From Oryzias latipes (taxonomy: Eukaryota > Chordata > Actinopteri > Beloniformes > Adrianichthyidae): DNA of 64,000 bases. This document shows, in pieces, positions 1 through 12,345 of the stretch (its first letter is position 1; every line of letters begins with the position of its first letter). The position numbers and the translations under genes are program-made. The DNA lies in NCBI RefSeq assembly GCF_002234675.1, contig NC_019868.2, forward strand, positions 21,980,743 to 22,044,742, in the 5' to 3' direction. Below the pieces are notes generated by a model. That model was not told where the DNA came from, did no database searches, and was given only the letters and a program-made list of their open reading frames with translations.

Positions 1-299
1 ATGTCAACTATACTGAACTAAATCATGGTAATTAGGAAATACAAATAAATTAGATAGAGAAATGTATTCAAAATAAAAACTGAAACTCAAAACTAAAATT
101 GAAATTATTTCAAAATGTGGTTTTGAGATTATTTTACACAAAAAAGTATTTGACCTACACTACCTTAAAAATCTTTTTTTTTTTTTCCAGCCAAGACCAC
201 TTCAATTTGTTTTTTATCGTCTTCTCACAACTGAGGTCGTGACCACGCTCAATAATGACGATGCCTGCCATTATTTTAACACAAATTTGATCGCAAACT

Positions 300-800
300 C
301 TTCAGGTGTGTTTGTGAAAGTTTAGCGTGGACCGCCAGTTTTGGTCTCTAGGGAAGCAAGTCACGCTGACCACGTGGTGCAGACAGAGCCAATCAGACCC
401 GTCGACGCATCCGAAAGCAACTAAAACGTCCCGTCATTGGTCAATTAGGCCGGGAAGACGAGAGATGGCCACGACCATAGAGGAAGCGATCTGCGGAGAA
501 ATATAGAAAATAAAGCTAAAATTAGCTGATTTCAGACCATTTTCTAATCCGGAAAGCGATTTGTCCCTAGAGATCAGGTCTTTATTTCCCGGAAAGTACG
601 TTCGGTTTGCTCAAAAACCCGGATTTCCGGGAATTCCCGGAAGACTTTCATCACTGCTTTATTAACCCGCTCTGGAGAATCTGAGGGTCCGAACGGGGAA
701 GTGAACCCCGAAGGAGGATCCGCCCTCTGTCCCCCGCGCTTCTGACCACGGTCGGTAAGGGGGGAAAAAAGTCATGGCGGGAAAGGTTCAACACCACGCT
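300..800. promoter_or_regulatory. Promoter-like island with three STAT/GAS-type sites
   Basis: This segment is richer in C, G and CpG than its surroundings. It has a CACGTG E-box (about 379-384), CCAAT-type boxes in both orientations (AGCCAATCAG near 388, CATTGGTCA near 435), and three TTCC(C/G)GGAA motifs at 586-594, 625-633 and 634-642. The last two abut and form an 18-bp perfect palindrome. No gene on either side could be tied to it, so the promoter or enhancer role is inferred from motif content only. Confidence 0.35.
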
Positions 801-1021
801 CGGCCATTTCGCTGGAATTTTTTCAAAAACCGTCCTGTTGCGATAAGAGCCCTGAAGTTTGGCCTGAATAGAGCTGTCACCCTAAATATCAATCAAAATA
901 TTAATCAAATCAGGGACCTCCCTTCCCTTCCACTGACTGGTCTCAGCAGCCATGGTTGGTGTTTGTGTTTTCGTTCCTGCCTACTTCAACGCAGAATGAT
1001 GACGTTTGTAGCGTCTCAATG

Positions 1022-1250
1022 ACGTACGGGTCAGATACATGTGGCCTGGCCGTTCAGAAGGCGGTCGCATTTCAAGAGATCGGATACGTATCGGATTCAG
1101 GACCACATACCCAAGTGGCCTGGGTCTCATATGAAAAGAAAGAATCTGTGTCGTTCAGACTGTCATAAAAAGATCAGATACAGGTCGCATAGGGGCAAAA
1201 AAATCGGAATTGGGTCGTTTCAGCCTGCAGTGTGAAGGTAGAAGTCCTGC
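1022..1250. repeat. Probable interspersed repeat fragment
   Basis: The stretch has internally echoing phrases (GATCGGATACG, GATCAGATACAG, AAATCGGAATTGGGTCG, each near a GTCGCAT or GTCGTTCAG motif). This pattern is typical of a dispersed fish repeat whose consensus I recall only in part. No terminal repeats or target-site duplication could be defined, so boundaries are approximate. Confidence 0.3.
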
Positions 1251-3169
1251 ATACATATTTGCTGCCTCAGGCTGAACTTAACATGTAAACCAACGGTTGT
1301 GACCGTCTTACAGTCCGAAGGTCGAGTTCCAATCTAGACCTTCTGACTAAAGGTTGTAAGAGGCCACCATAAATACTTTTGCTCCTCTGATCATGAGGAA
1401 CAACAATGGAAATGTGAGCTAAACGGTCAACTGTGAATGCTTGCTCTCACAGGAATTTTGGTCATATTTACACTGTAAACATTTCTGGCGGTGCATCTTC
1501 TGTAACCAACTGCTTTTAGCCTAACAAAACAGCAAGAACTGCAAGCTCCATGTTATCTGTAGTAGTGTGAATTTTATTGAGTTCAAAGTTGTCTTTCTTA
1601 GGCTACGTTCTAGCTTGTTCTGGGGCTTCTGGGTAATGTGGCGAGTAAGGTAGAAGGATTTTTTTTTTCTGTAAACAAAAACTGTCTATAATCACATAAA
1701 ACCGGCAAAAAAAAGGCAGATAATCTTCTGTTCAGATTTTCTTAGGTGTCTCACCTAAACAAATCACCGTGTCACCAGTAAATTCCCAGTAGATTTGTTT
1801 TCTTTGTTACACAAGTAGGACAGGAAAACAATCCAACCACTTCTTATCCAACCAATTTACCTAAATCTTCTCATTTGCACATGTGATTTTCCACCATGGC
1901 CTGGAAAGAGGTCAATTTTGCTACAATAATAATAGATAGGCTTCTTTCTTTTTCTACATTCAGGATTAGATTGCTCGCCAAAGGCGAAGAATGGGATTCT
2001 AATCTTTTGACTAAAAAGGCGCCACACAAAAATGAAGAGCAACCGGACACCGTGTGATGGCTTACTTTTTCCCGGTCTTTTTCCCCGTGACTGAAAAGCT
2101 CGTTATTGTGAGGGTTTGACATATATCTATTAATGCCTGGGTCAGGTGGTTGTCCATTTGTGAGCACCGCATTTGTACTTCCCATCATGAACAGCGAAAG
2201 TAGGTGAGCAGGTGAACACAAAGATATTGTTTTCACAACAGTACTGTGATGATGAAATCTCATGCAGACAGAAGCTAAATATGTGCATAATATACCAGAA
2301 ATGAGTCAGGGGGTTAAAACTTCCCTTTAGATCCCGTGTTATAACCAAATCAATGGATAAAAAGATATGGATTCATTCTACCACAGCTAAATATTAAGAC
2401 AAACCTAACAGAAAATTGTGAGACTTAAACAAAATTAAACTTATATAGCATTTAAATTTAGCATTTCAGCAAATATATGCCACAATCCTGTACGTTAAAC
2501 TTAATGAGAGACCTATGATGCAGCTATAAACGTAGCTGAGAGACTCAGAAACAGAAAAGCTCTGTTGCTGAGCCAACCGTGTTTAGTTTTCCATCTCGGG
2601 GGACGTTTTGAGGTACAAAAGTCTTATTGAACGCAAGTGTAATCCCCACTGGTGCTTCGGGACCAAGCCTCAAGCAAACACGAACTTTCACGAAGATGAA
2701 CAAGTGTAAATTCATCGTTTTCATGATAGTTCAGGTTAGCTTCGTTGAATTATTATTACAAAAAAAAAAATCAAGCTAACATCTATTTGCTCTTCAGAGC
2801 GTGAGTAAACGATTAAAGTGATATAATTTAAACTCAGATATATCTCCTCCCGACATTTGAACATGAATTTGCATTAAAAATGTATATAAGTGCGTATTTA
2901 TTAGCTAAACATCTAGGCACCTGCAGGCCGTAACCCTGCCCAGTGACGCTTCGAGCCCGGTAAGTTCGTAGCCCAAGCTCAGCGAAAACATAAATAAAAA
3001 TTGTAACGGAAAATGAATGACTTACCCTATAAATGTGTTCCAGCGGCCAAAAACAAATATTATCAATATACTTTGCCCGTATTCAACTGTATATACGTCT
3101 ATGGTTTTCACTGGCCTTTAGTTTTATTAACCGCAACGTAGATACGCTCTCCTAAAGTCCCGTGTTTGC

Positions 3170-3300
3170 CTAAAGTGGACATGACGTCATTAGGGGGGTA
3201 TGGGAGGGTCTAAAAGGGGTGACAAAACACGTGATTGGTTGGAGGCGTTTCCGTATCTGTTAGTGTCCAATCAGGAGCTAGAGCGATTGTCGGAGATTGG
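3170..3300. promoter_or_regulatory. Promoter-like cluster: CRE, E-box, CCAAT
   Basis: The short segment holds a full cAMP-response element TGACGTCA (about 3,182-3,189), a CACGTG E-box (about 3,229-3,234), an ATTGG box just after it, and a CCAATCAGG box (about 3,268). The combination resembles a compact vertebrate promoter, but no exon or start codon beside it was recognised. It could be an enhancer or a non-coding transcript promoter. Confidence 0.3.
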
Positions 3301-5117
3301 AAATGAGAGAAAGAAAGAAAAAACCTAAATGGATTACCAGCCACTGATTTTATGATTGAAAAGCAGTAGTCAGTTTTTGTAGCATTCCAAAAAAGGGGAA
3401 GTTAGCACACTTATGTCCCATTTCATAAAATTCTAACGATTTTAAAGGCAAAAAATGGTGCATATTCTTGTAAATAACGTTTAAGACTAAGGTTTGGATT
3501 CGAAAAATCCAATTGTGTATTTTTTCGTTCATACTTTTTGGGGGGGATTTTAATTTCTGGTGTTCTTCTAAATTCTTGTTTCTATTAAAATCAGAGAAAA
3601 TAGACAATCTCTTTGTGGTGTAATTTCACACAGCTGTGTGTTTGATGTAGTTTTTTAATTTCTTAATAATCCTGAACAAGTTTTATAATCATCAAAGTGA
3701 ATTTACACTGAATTTCATTTATTTATATTACAATTTATCAAAATTCACGAAAAATGAAAAAACACTTTTGTCAAAAACAATAAGTGACATGAAAACCTTT
3801 AGTATTTGTGTTTTATTTTTACATTTATTGTGTCTTTGTTTAGCTTTCTTATCTCTTTATTTAACGATGGAACTAATTTGTTTGTTCTAACTTTTCTGTT
3901 ACACATTTATGTGTATATATTCTTATGTTGACATTTGTGGTGTTCATTTAAATAAATCAATAGGTCAATATTCTAAACAAGTAGACGTCACCATGTTATT
4001 GATTATAAGTGACTACTTTCTGCTTATTGGTGGTCAATTGTGTAATTCAAAAAAGAACCTTATGTTAAAACTTTACTTTTAAATTATTCTTTATTTAAAC
4101 TTTTGTAACTAGCATTTCAACTGTACAGTTTCTGGGGTATTATTGGTTTTCCATCGCATCACAGCAAATCTACAGTTAACATGCAATACCACCATGCTGC
4201 CAGCAGGTGTCAGACTTTTCCCAGTCTTGCTTCAAATGTCTTCACAACATATGTTCTGTAGTCGTATGATTTCCCGTTTAGGGATTACGTTTTTAACGAG
4301 CCTATAATTGGAAAATAGAGCATAAACTGAGTCACATTTTAGGGTTACTTTTATACGCTCAAAATGGGACCTGATTAGGTAACAAGAATATACCAGTCAT
4401 TTCAAGCTGTTGTTTTCATTTAAACAAAAGCAGAACATTATAGTTTCTGTAATATAAACCACCTCGGGACACACCGTAATACTTGAGCGTCACGCCTGTA
4501 CTGTTTTAATGTGAACTAGACAGCTGACCGTGTGGGAGAGGCCCATATGCACTCATGTGCAGTATATGGTTCACATACCTAACCCCTAAATGCCAGGGGT
4601 GGACAAAGTACTATAATAACTCAGTACAAATACTTCTATGCTGGCAAGGGTTGTGCTTCCACAAAGCTCTTTTGTTAATCTTGAGATCAGACCTTCAGGT
4701 TTCGAAATGCTGAATTTTGCTTATGAAATTCAAGAAAAGTTTTGTTTTCTGAGTATTATGGGTTTATTCATGAGTGTGAGGAAATAGATTTATGCTAATT
4801 TATTTCTATAACAACTGATGATTGGAGAATGTGGCGTGAAGTTTCATTTGTATTTTTTGATGTGTTCATTGTGAATCAAGGACCAGAAAAAAAATCCTCA
4901 AATACATATCCTCGTTGTCATAATTCATGTTAAGAACTCTAAGATATCAATCCTGAGCTGTAGGAGTGCACTAATTGTGTTCCTCATTTAAACACTTCAA
5001 CCCATGTGTCCTTCTTAAAACTTTATTTTTTAAATTGATGGTAAAACATATATTGATCAAAACTCCTTCAAAAGCACATCAGAAGGCACTGACAGGATTG
5101 CCGTTGTAACCGTGAGC

Positions 5118-5312
5118 CCGACCTGTCTTTCATGTGCATTTGTTCTCATGTGTTTTGCGAAACACAGTCATACACACACATTTTAGCCTGATAGGCATGA
5201 CCGATTTCAAAGCTTTATCTTTGAGACTTTTTTTCCCAAATATTTGCTGAAGGGTGCAATGATCTCATGGTTCACATCCTATAACTAGAATTGCAAATGA
5301 ACAAATACTTTG
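5118..5312 (+). repeat. Diverged local direct repeat, copy A
   Basis: This copy aligns with 6,822-7,012 about 1.7 kb downstream in the same orientation. The best blocks are CACACACATTTT, CCAAATATTTGCT and a 23-bp identical block starting TGCAATGATCTCATGG; in between the match is interrupted by small gaps. It may be an old tandem duplication of an unnamed segment or two copies of a repeat. Confidence 0.6.
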
Positions 5313-6821
5313 TTGAAATTTCAGGGCTTTACCAGGAATTTAAATAAAAAACACCTCATAAAAAAGGCTAGACTACTTCAAACTGACACCAACTCATCTT
5401 TTTTTATTTTTATGAATAAAACTCAAACCAGACGCCTCAGTTTTCCTTTTTTTAAATATATTGTGTTTTAAACTTGGATGAACCACATTTTTTGAAGAAT
5501 TTATCTGTAAATGAAACTGTTGTGGTTTTGTGCTTTTTCTTGCCCCAAACTTTTTAAAATTTTACCTCACAAACTTTTTTTGATTTGTTGGGCAACAAGA
5601 ACTGCCTTTCAGTCTTTTAATGTCACGGTTTATCACTTGCTTAACACCAGTGCAGCATTTGCAAAACTAGGGTCATCCGGTTTGTTTGACGTCTGTAGTT
5701 TTTCAAGCCAAACAAAACGGCAAATATAGTATCATGTTATTATCTGATAAAAAAAAACAGGCCTCATTAAGCAATAAAAGATTTGGAAAAACATGTTGTG
5801 CAGAGTTTATAGAACATTTAATGATTAAAAAGAGCATAATTTCTGGAATATTTCAATGTATATTACAATGTTTATGACAGATTCAGTTAAAAGGTGTGCA
5901 TGAACAGAACTGCAAGCAGATGTAGTAATAGCCTGGCAAGAGTGTTTACATGATTGCCATGAGGCAGAACTAAGATTGTGCAACAGACAGAAGAAAGGTT
6001 TGCTTCATAGAGGCAACTGATGCCATGTGCAGTTTCCTTTAAAAACCCTCAATATCTTCTTGAATTCCTACTAATATGTTGCATTTTACTACAAGGAATA
6101 GTTCCTCAACAGAGCAGGTGTTAAAGAGAGGATTTGTGAGTGCACTTGCCATCGAGGAATCACCTCATCTGTTTATTTTGTCAAACATGAGTCGTCCTGT
6201 GAAGCCGTCGACTCTTTTTTCAGTGGTGTTTATTCGCTTCAATGCAGAACATGTTTTTCTGTGAATGAGACATGTGAGCCGTGTCATGACCGCAGCCTGG
6301 AAGCATGTCGCGGTTTTAGGTGTCTGTTGACATCGTTGCCCTGACGATTCTCTACCCAGATCCATTTTTTTCCATCGTCCTCGGACAGAGAAGCTTTCAA
6401 AAATAGATCTTTGAACCCGTTCCCCCACCACCCAGCCAACGCCGGACTGGGACACGTGAGACCACCGGAGGGTCCTTTAAAGCCACTGGGGGTTGTTGTT
6501 ATCACCAGGTGCTGTTTGCAGCAACATAAGACTGATTTTCCTAAACATTATATGAATGAGCAGCATTGTGTTTTAATGTCTAAGTTCAAGTATTTTAAGA
6601 TTAAAAAGATGTGACTTAGTTGCAGATTTGCTCATACATTCCTTGTTTTCAAGGAATGCTTGAAGTCTTTCCCCAGAGATCAAAGCATTTTTGTGCATAG
6701 CCGTTCAAGATGAGGGACTGCAGTGGAATCAGGGATGTAGAAGTAAATCTGCAGATGGTTTTGAGGACGAAATTTCCTGTAAGCACACAAGCAGAAAGGT
6801 TTCTCATCGTCATCTACCACT

Positions 6822-7012
6822 TGGCTTGACTTTCATCTGCTTTTCTTCTCACGCATTTTGCATAAAGAAAATAAAATCATATGCACACACATTTTTGACC
6901 GATAAGCCTGACTTTTGGCAACTTTAGAGGGTTTCTGCCAAATATTTGCTTTTGGCTGCAATGATCTCATGGTTCACATGGCCTGGTGAGGATTGCAAAA
7001 GAACAAATACAA
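6822..7012 (+). repeat. Diverged local direct repeat, copy B
   Basis: This is the partner of 5,118-5,312, with the same order of blocks and no coding potential. Retention of a 23-bp identical core inside otherwise diverged sequence could mean recent origin of part of it or constraint; the sequence alone does not decide. Confidence 0.6.
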
Positions 7013-7869
7013 AGTCTCACAATCTTACTAGAAAGCAGGAAGACATAAATCCAGCCCACGATCCAGTCAAAAGATAGCTTTTAGCTGTGAGGTATGACGG
7101 GAAGGCGTGCAGCTCAGTGAACACAGCAGTTGTGCAGACTGACCCACATCCCACACCATGTAGAACTTTTTATCCAATACTTCACCAGCTCAGATACAAT
7201 TTTGGAAATATTTTAAAAATTAAATCAAGACTAAATGGTTTAGTGACTTGCCTGTGTTGCAAGTGGTTCTTCCCTTTGAATAAATTTCTGCCGCTGATAG
7301 ATTGCAACAAAATTTGTCACTATACCCTGGTATGCAGGACTTGGAGGACTGCCTGAAAAGTGAACCCCCTCCCTCACCTCTAAATCTCTAGTCAATCCCT
7401 CTGCAGTCATGCTCGCCAGTAAAGTTATATTTTCTTTTTATATAAAAGTGGTTCAAATAGTCTTTTGTGTAACAGGAAGTTATTAGGCTTTAAATGTGTC
7501 GGTTCTAAAATGGGTTTGCGATGCGTTAAAGCATGCAGTAATCAACCCACAGAGATTGATAATCTAATGCTTAACACGTTTTTACAAGATGTGTGCAATG
7601 TATGTAATTAAAAGGTTCATCTAAGGCCATAGCTTTAGTCTGTTCTCTGTACTTTCTTGTCATTTAAGCCAAACAGGAAGATTGTCTGGAGGCCCCTACA
7701 ACAGATTTGAACCAAATGTTTATACGACTTTATTAAATCCCCTCACAGCAGAGGCTCTATTCAGTTTTCCACAATATTGTTCATTCTCATGCATTTTCCT
7801 AATATTAGCACTTTCAGCCACCAATTGATTCAACACAAGAACAGAGAGAACTTTTGCATTTTCACTGCC

Positions 7870-7875
7870 TTTATT
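7870..7875 (-). terminator. Poly(A) signal of the 4E-BP gene
   Basis: AATAAA on the minus strand (TTTATT on the plus strand), about 490 bases beyond the stop codon of the 4E-BP gene. It gives a 3' UTR of roughly half a kilobase, ending near 7,850. Confidence 0.55.
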
Positions 7876-8365
7876 TTGAAATTCTCAAATCACTCCTTTC
7901 ATACAAAATAAATGTTTGATAATCTGCAGGCTTCAAACAAAGTGAGTCTTCCCGTTTGAGGCTTCACATAAGAAGGCTGATGCATTGCTAACCCATTCCA
8001 TACATCTCTTAATGTAATCATTTCCCTCAACTTAAAAAACATGCTACATCGTACAAATTTCTTATTTACATAAGATAAAAAAGTTAATTCAAAAAAGGTT
8101 TTTCCCCCTCCCTTGTACTGCTGTATCATTACAGTTAGCAAGCAAGAAATTATCAAGGCAATCCATTTTCTTCCTTTGCTTAACTCAGTGTGAGAGGGTA
8201 ACAACACAAAATCACCCCACAGTTCCACACATTCATTTGGGTTTTTGACAAAGGTATTTGTAAACAAAAAATAAGAGGAATAATGATTTTTTTTTTCATA
8301 TAATTAATGCATTAGTCATTTATGACCTTTAACCAATAACTCTCCACAGGAGGCAATTCTGGAGC

Positions 8366-9915
8366 TCAAATATCCATCTCAAATTGGCTGTCATCTGTTG
8401 GAAAAGAAAAAGGAAATTGTCTTAGCCGAGACATGGATGGGACAAAGTCCGTATTGTAAAGATTTAGAAAATTACAGAATGGTGTCATTTTATCAAAACG
8501 TCAAAATGTTGGTTATAAAACAGCCGATGAAGCGCAAAATTAAAAGCTTGCACTGCACAAACTACCATACGGCAAAGAGTCTCTAATAATCAACTGGCCT
8601 AGTATTAAAAAATGTACCATGAGGTAATAAACAGCCCAACTGCTGCAACGGCAAGAACAGTACGTCTGCTAGATAAGCAATAAGGAGTGACCGAGAACAA
8701 ACAGATTAAGATCTGCGTGTTTATGTAAAGAAAACCACTAAACTGTAGTTATGTTTAGAGCAGAAATACTTTTATTTTACCTGCAACATCCTTCTCTTCC
8801 TCCTCTTTCAGGTCCTGCAGTTTCCCCACGGAGTGTGTAGCTGGTATGGTGACCCCTGGGATCTGAGGCAGACAGCATGGGGGGGTCCTGGCGAGAGGGG
8901 AATTTCGACATTCCAGGAGAAACTTCCTGTCGTAGATGATGCGAGTACCTGCGTTCGAAGAGAACAGAAAAACACAAAGTGGCGTTTGAGGATTTCGCAG
9001 TCCTTGAACAGAGAAGGCCCTAATTTTAATGTGCAAGGGAAAGTGAAACAATACAAATACTAGAATTTAAACTTGATTCATTCTCCTGGAGATTGACATA
9101 TTGAAAAGAAAAAGTTTAAAACACTTAAAAATGGGGATGTGTTAGCTGTCAAAAAGACAGCTTACATTCATGTGTACAGTATCAGTTCAAGAACTGTCTC
9201 CAAGGAAAACATGTTATGCAATGGGCCAAGGTTGGAACGGTTCATCCGGGACAAAGGCAACCAAAACAGAGGACTGGAGAGGCGGGTTTACAGACACAAG
9301 TGGGCTGGAATGTAAAGAGCATGCAATGCATTTCAAGGTAAAGAAGAGCAAAAGGCATGTTCAGCAGCAGATCTGGACATTGCAATACTTTTTGGGGAAT
9401 TGAAAAAGAAAAAAAAAGAACCACATTCAATGCATAGACTGACCCCCCTTCCCCTTTATGAAAACTGTACACAAAGTTCTTGGGTGTTCCTCAAACGGCC
9501 TTCAACCGCCAGCGCGCACAGGCCAATCACAGCGCTGTGCTTGCAGCTTGACTCATCCACCCTCCCTAGTCACGAGTTGGTCGGATCCTGTTGTCTTTGA
9601 CTGTATGTTTCTGATGGAGAAACTAAAAGCAGACCTCAATGTTTTAGGAGTACTGTTTCAAAACAAATAGCACTGACTCTTAACCCTTAAATCTGCACGC
9701 GTTTTTCAGATTTCAAGGGTTGACATCCTTTTTTTTTTAAACATTTCTGCGGGTGAGGCGGAAGTCTGGCTGATTTTCTTACCTCCTGGCGTGGTGGAGA
9801 AGAGGGTCCCCCCGGGGGTCTGGCTGTAACAGTCAGGGAGCTGGGACCAGTCCTTCAGGGTGAGGACCCTGGTGGGAATCGGGCAGCTTTTCGCTTGCTT
9901 TGCGCCAGTCGACAT
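8366..9915 (-). CDS. eif4ebp3l: eIF4E-binding protein (4E-BP3-like), 109 aa
   Basis: This is a translational repressor of the cytoplasm. Unphosphorylated 4E-BP binds the cap-binding protein eIF4E and blocks eIF4G; mTORC1 phosphorylation releases it. Three coding exons: 9,915-9,783, 8,948-8,781 and 8,394-8,366, with GT-AG introns and a 330-nt sum. Visible motifs are the paired TTPGGT-type phosphosites (T33 and T42), the eIF4E-binding core YDRKFLL (50-56), the S61 and T66 proline-directed sites, and the C-terminal TOS motif FEMDI (105-109). The N-terminal CPIP (11-14) stands where RAIP sits in 4E-BP1. The CPIP, the LPDCYS and the [13 protein letters not shown] stretch favour the 4E-BP3 branch over 4E-BP1/2. 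The ATG at 9,915 fits family length (100-120 aa). acsl4 lies head-to-head about 2.3 kb away. Confidence 0.93.
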
Positions 9916-10310
9916 GCTCGCTTGTTGGCTGTCGAATAAGTTTTAAGTAAACAAAAAGAAAATCCACAAAGTTACAGCGCTTTTAATGGTATTTCTTTCC
10001 TTAAGTCGACCAGCTACTTTTATTCAAACGGTGTGCTTTTTCAGCAAAGAAAGCGATAAAGTTAAACAAAACTCAAAAGGTTGACGCTTGCACACCACCA
10101 TGTGCTTCGTAGCACACAGCTGCAGCAGCCGCCCGTGATGTTTTTGTGCAGCAGATCTGGAACACGTGGGACTTTGAGTCTGGGTGGCGAATGTTTTACT
10201 ATAATGGGTACGCCGCCGGGGCGGCGCTTACAGCCACAAAAAAAAAAAGCATGAAATAAAAAGCGCACGCGGAAAGGAGCTTTTGTCAATAACGTTATGT
10301 TTTAAACCAA
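9916..10310 (-). promoter_or_regulatory. 5' UTR and promoter area of the 4E-BP gene
   Basis: The sequence upstream of the minus-strand start codon is locally richer in G, C and CpG (for example GCCGCCGGGGCGGCGC near 10,210). It ends at a poly-A/T stretch around 10,310. No TATA box stands out at a convincing spacing. Assignment rests on position and base composition. Confidence 0.4.
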
Positions 10311-12150
10311 AAAAAAAAAAAAAGAATTTTAAGCACTTTGGGCTCTAGTACCAAACATTATATTTCAATTGACAACATTTACCATGAGATTTCAGTTTAA
10401 ACATTCAGTGTACAGCATTACAGTGAAATGCAATTCAGCGGAGGGGCTGTCCCGCTCGCTAAAACAAGTGCACCTCTGCCATGCCTGTATGTGTCTGAAC
10501 AACACTGCCTCCTACATAAATGTAAAGTTGGAACGATGACTGCACGTTTTTCACGTTACACACACACGACACCTTTCTCTGTGTTACATCAGCAGACATT
10601 TTCTTAAAAAAAGAAAAGAAAAAGAGGTTTAGCGAAACAGAACTGAGATGGAGGACTGTTAATATATACATATATAATTATCAAAAACAACAATGTGATA
10701 GTGGCTTAATCATCACATGTTAAATACATCTAACCAATTTTTAAAAAGCGATGTATCTACAAACTGTACTATCATGAAAACAGAACTTAGAAAGAAGGTA
10801 ACTTCCTTCTAAGTACATTATTTCCAAGTAAATTAAAGAGTAAATTTCCTTTCAGCAAGTTGCATTTATTTTTCTGTATTTTATTTTATTCTGTAAGTAA
10901 GCTGCATTTATTTCTTTTAGTTTTTTTTCTTTTGTTTTTGTTGATACAAGGCAAGGCAAGTTTATTTGTATAGCGCATTTGATGCACAGACAATTCCAAG
11001 TGCTTTATATAAACCATTAAAGAAACAATCAAACGACATAGTAAATGCGTGATCTTTAAAATAAGATTTTAAAGATAAGTAAGCTGCATTTCTTTTCAAC
11101 ATAAAATGCTTAACACTGCAGCGGTAAAACTCTAGTCTCAGACATACCTTTTTGCTTTAATATCGATTACATTAATTTAACTATGAATAAAATTATGTGT
11201 TTTAATGTATTTAATATGTGTTTCGGGTTAGAATATACATTTCAGCTCGAATGTTTTTCTATGATGTGTTTTTCCCTGTGTTCTAAACTGCTTTTTTTTT
11301 ATTTTTTTAATCCATGCTATTAAATAAAATCCTGTTGTAAACAACTCGACCACCTGCCTTTGTTGTTCCTAATACATCGTGGTCCGCATGTCTGACGATG
11401 GGATAGAGGGGCATCTGTAAGTGCTAATGTTCAAATTCTTTGGATGATTCAAAGTGGTTCCCATTTTTTCTGAGACGAGCAAACAAAAAGAAAGGGGAAT
11501 GTGAATTTGTAAATGCAACTGTGCTGATTCTCGTCAACCACTTGAGGGCGACATTGTGAAGTTTAGATCACATTTGTTTATGATTAAAAAGCTAAAACGG
11601 TCTGGGATTTAACCTACAGCACGGAATTGAAACACAACAATTGGTTATTTGCAAACGTTTCTTTCACTCTGCCTATGTGAATTAGTATTATATATCATTT
11701 TAACATCTGTCCAGATCAGCAAAAACAGTAATTGTGAGAATAGTGCTGTTTTTTTAAACGTATTTGATCTACTTTGCAGATAACTTAAATTGACAATAGT
11801 CTAAATGTGTCCAAACACATATTTTCCTTTGAAATAAAAAGAAACACACAAACAAATGTAAATTAAAATAAACTCTTTTTTTTTGTCCCAAAAGTCGAGA
11901 ATGGTTCATAAAGTCGGTTTATAAAATTAGTGATTAACAAATGCCAAGGGCACTTTTTCCCCCAACAATTTTCGGAATAGAACAGAAAATAATTCCATTC
12001 AGTTAAATGTCAACAAGAAACAGGGTTTCATTGAAAATGTAATTATTAAAAAGTATTTTCCCTAAAAATGAAACAAAAAATAACAAAATTAAAAAAAAAT
12101 GTCAATAATCATCTGACAATGACATCGTGATTTCCGGCTACATCTGTCAT
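10310..12150. other. Intergenic spacer between eif4ebp3l and acsl4
   Basis: AT-rich sequence with no recognisable exon. The only distinct item is a common fish repeat fragment near 10,950-11,030. Confidence 0.5.
10948..11030 (+). repeat. Fish interspersed-repeat fragment (AAGGCAAGTTTATTTGTA type)
   Basis: It contains the phrase CAAGGCAAGTTTATTTGTAT followed by AGCGCATTTGATGCACAGAC and AATTCCAAGTGCTTTA. This arrangement recurs widely in fish genomes as a short dispersed repeat. No flanking duplication was identified and I cannot name the family. Confidence 0.5.
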
Positions 12151-12345
12151 CTCGCGGATGTGGAGAAGGAGGGGGATGCGGGGGCCCGAATCAGCTTCGG
12201 ATTCCTATTGGTCGAGAAACATAGAATGAGATGACGTGTGTTCCGTGTTTCTGGGTCCCGCTGAAAAGGTAACTTTCGGTCACTTCTGGGTTCAGACATG
12301 ACTGACCGGGTTTTCGGCTGTTGAGGGTAAGAACGTCTGACGCCT
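12130..12345 (+). promoter_or_regulatory. acsl4 promoter and non-coding first exon
   Basis: A CpG-rich island contains an ATTGGTC inverted CCAAT box (about 12,208), a TGACGTG half-CRE (about 12,232), and a probable donor at GTTGAGGGTAAGAA near 12,325-12,332. Splicing this leader to the acceptor at 14,043 gives a leader exon followed by the exon with the start codon. A second island element, the palindrome AGCGCATGCGCT (12,648-12,659), is an NRF1-type site inside the proposed first intron. Confidence 0.5.

Larger units (their letters stand above)
1..7850. other. Intergenic region without a recognisable gene
   Basis: No exon chain with credible splice sites or protein similarity was found on either strand. 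The open frames are short and carry no family motif. The stretch is AT-rich and holds two promoter-like islands (about 300-800 and 3,170-3,300), a likely dispersed-repeat piece near 1,020-1,250, and a diverged local duplication (5,118-5,312 against 6,822-7,012). A possible hAT left end with the sequence CAGGGGTGGACAAAGTA lies near 4,594, but no right end was found. The region lies downstream of the minus-strand 4E-BP gene. Confidence 0.6.

Noticed and set aside
480-510. Possible coding start MATTIEEAICGEI near 464
   Set aside because: The frame closes after 13 codons and no donor site precedes the stop.
1871-2263. Minus-strand open frame of 130 codons
   Set aside because: No family motif, low-complexity composition, and no splice or promoter support.
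7899-8267. Minus-strand open frame of 122 codons
   Set aside because: It falls within the 3' UTR of the 4E-BP gene and resembles no known protein.
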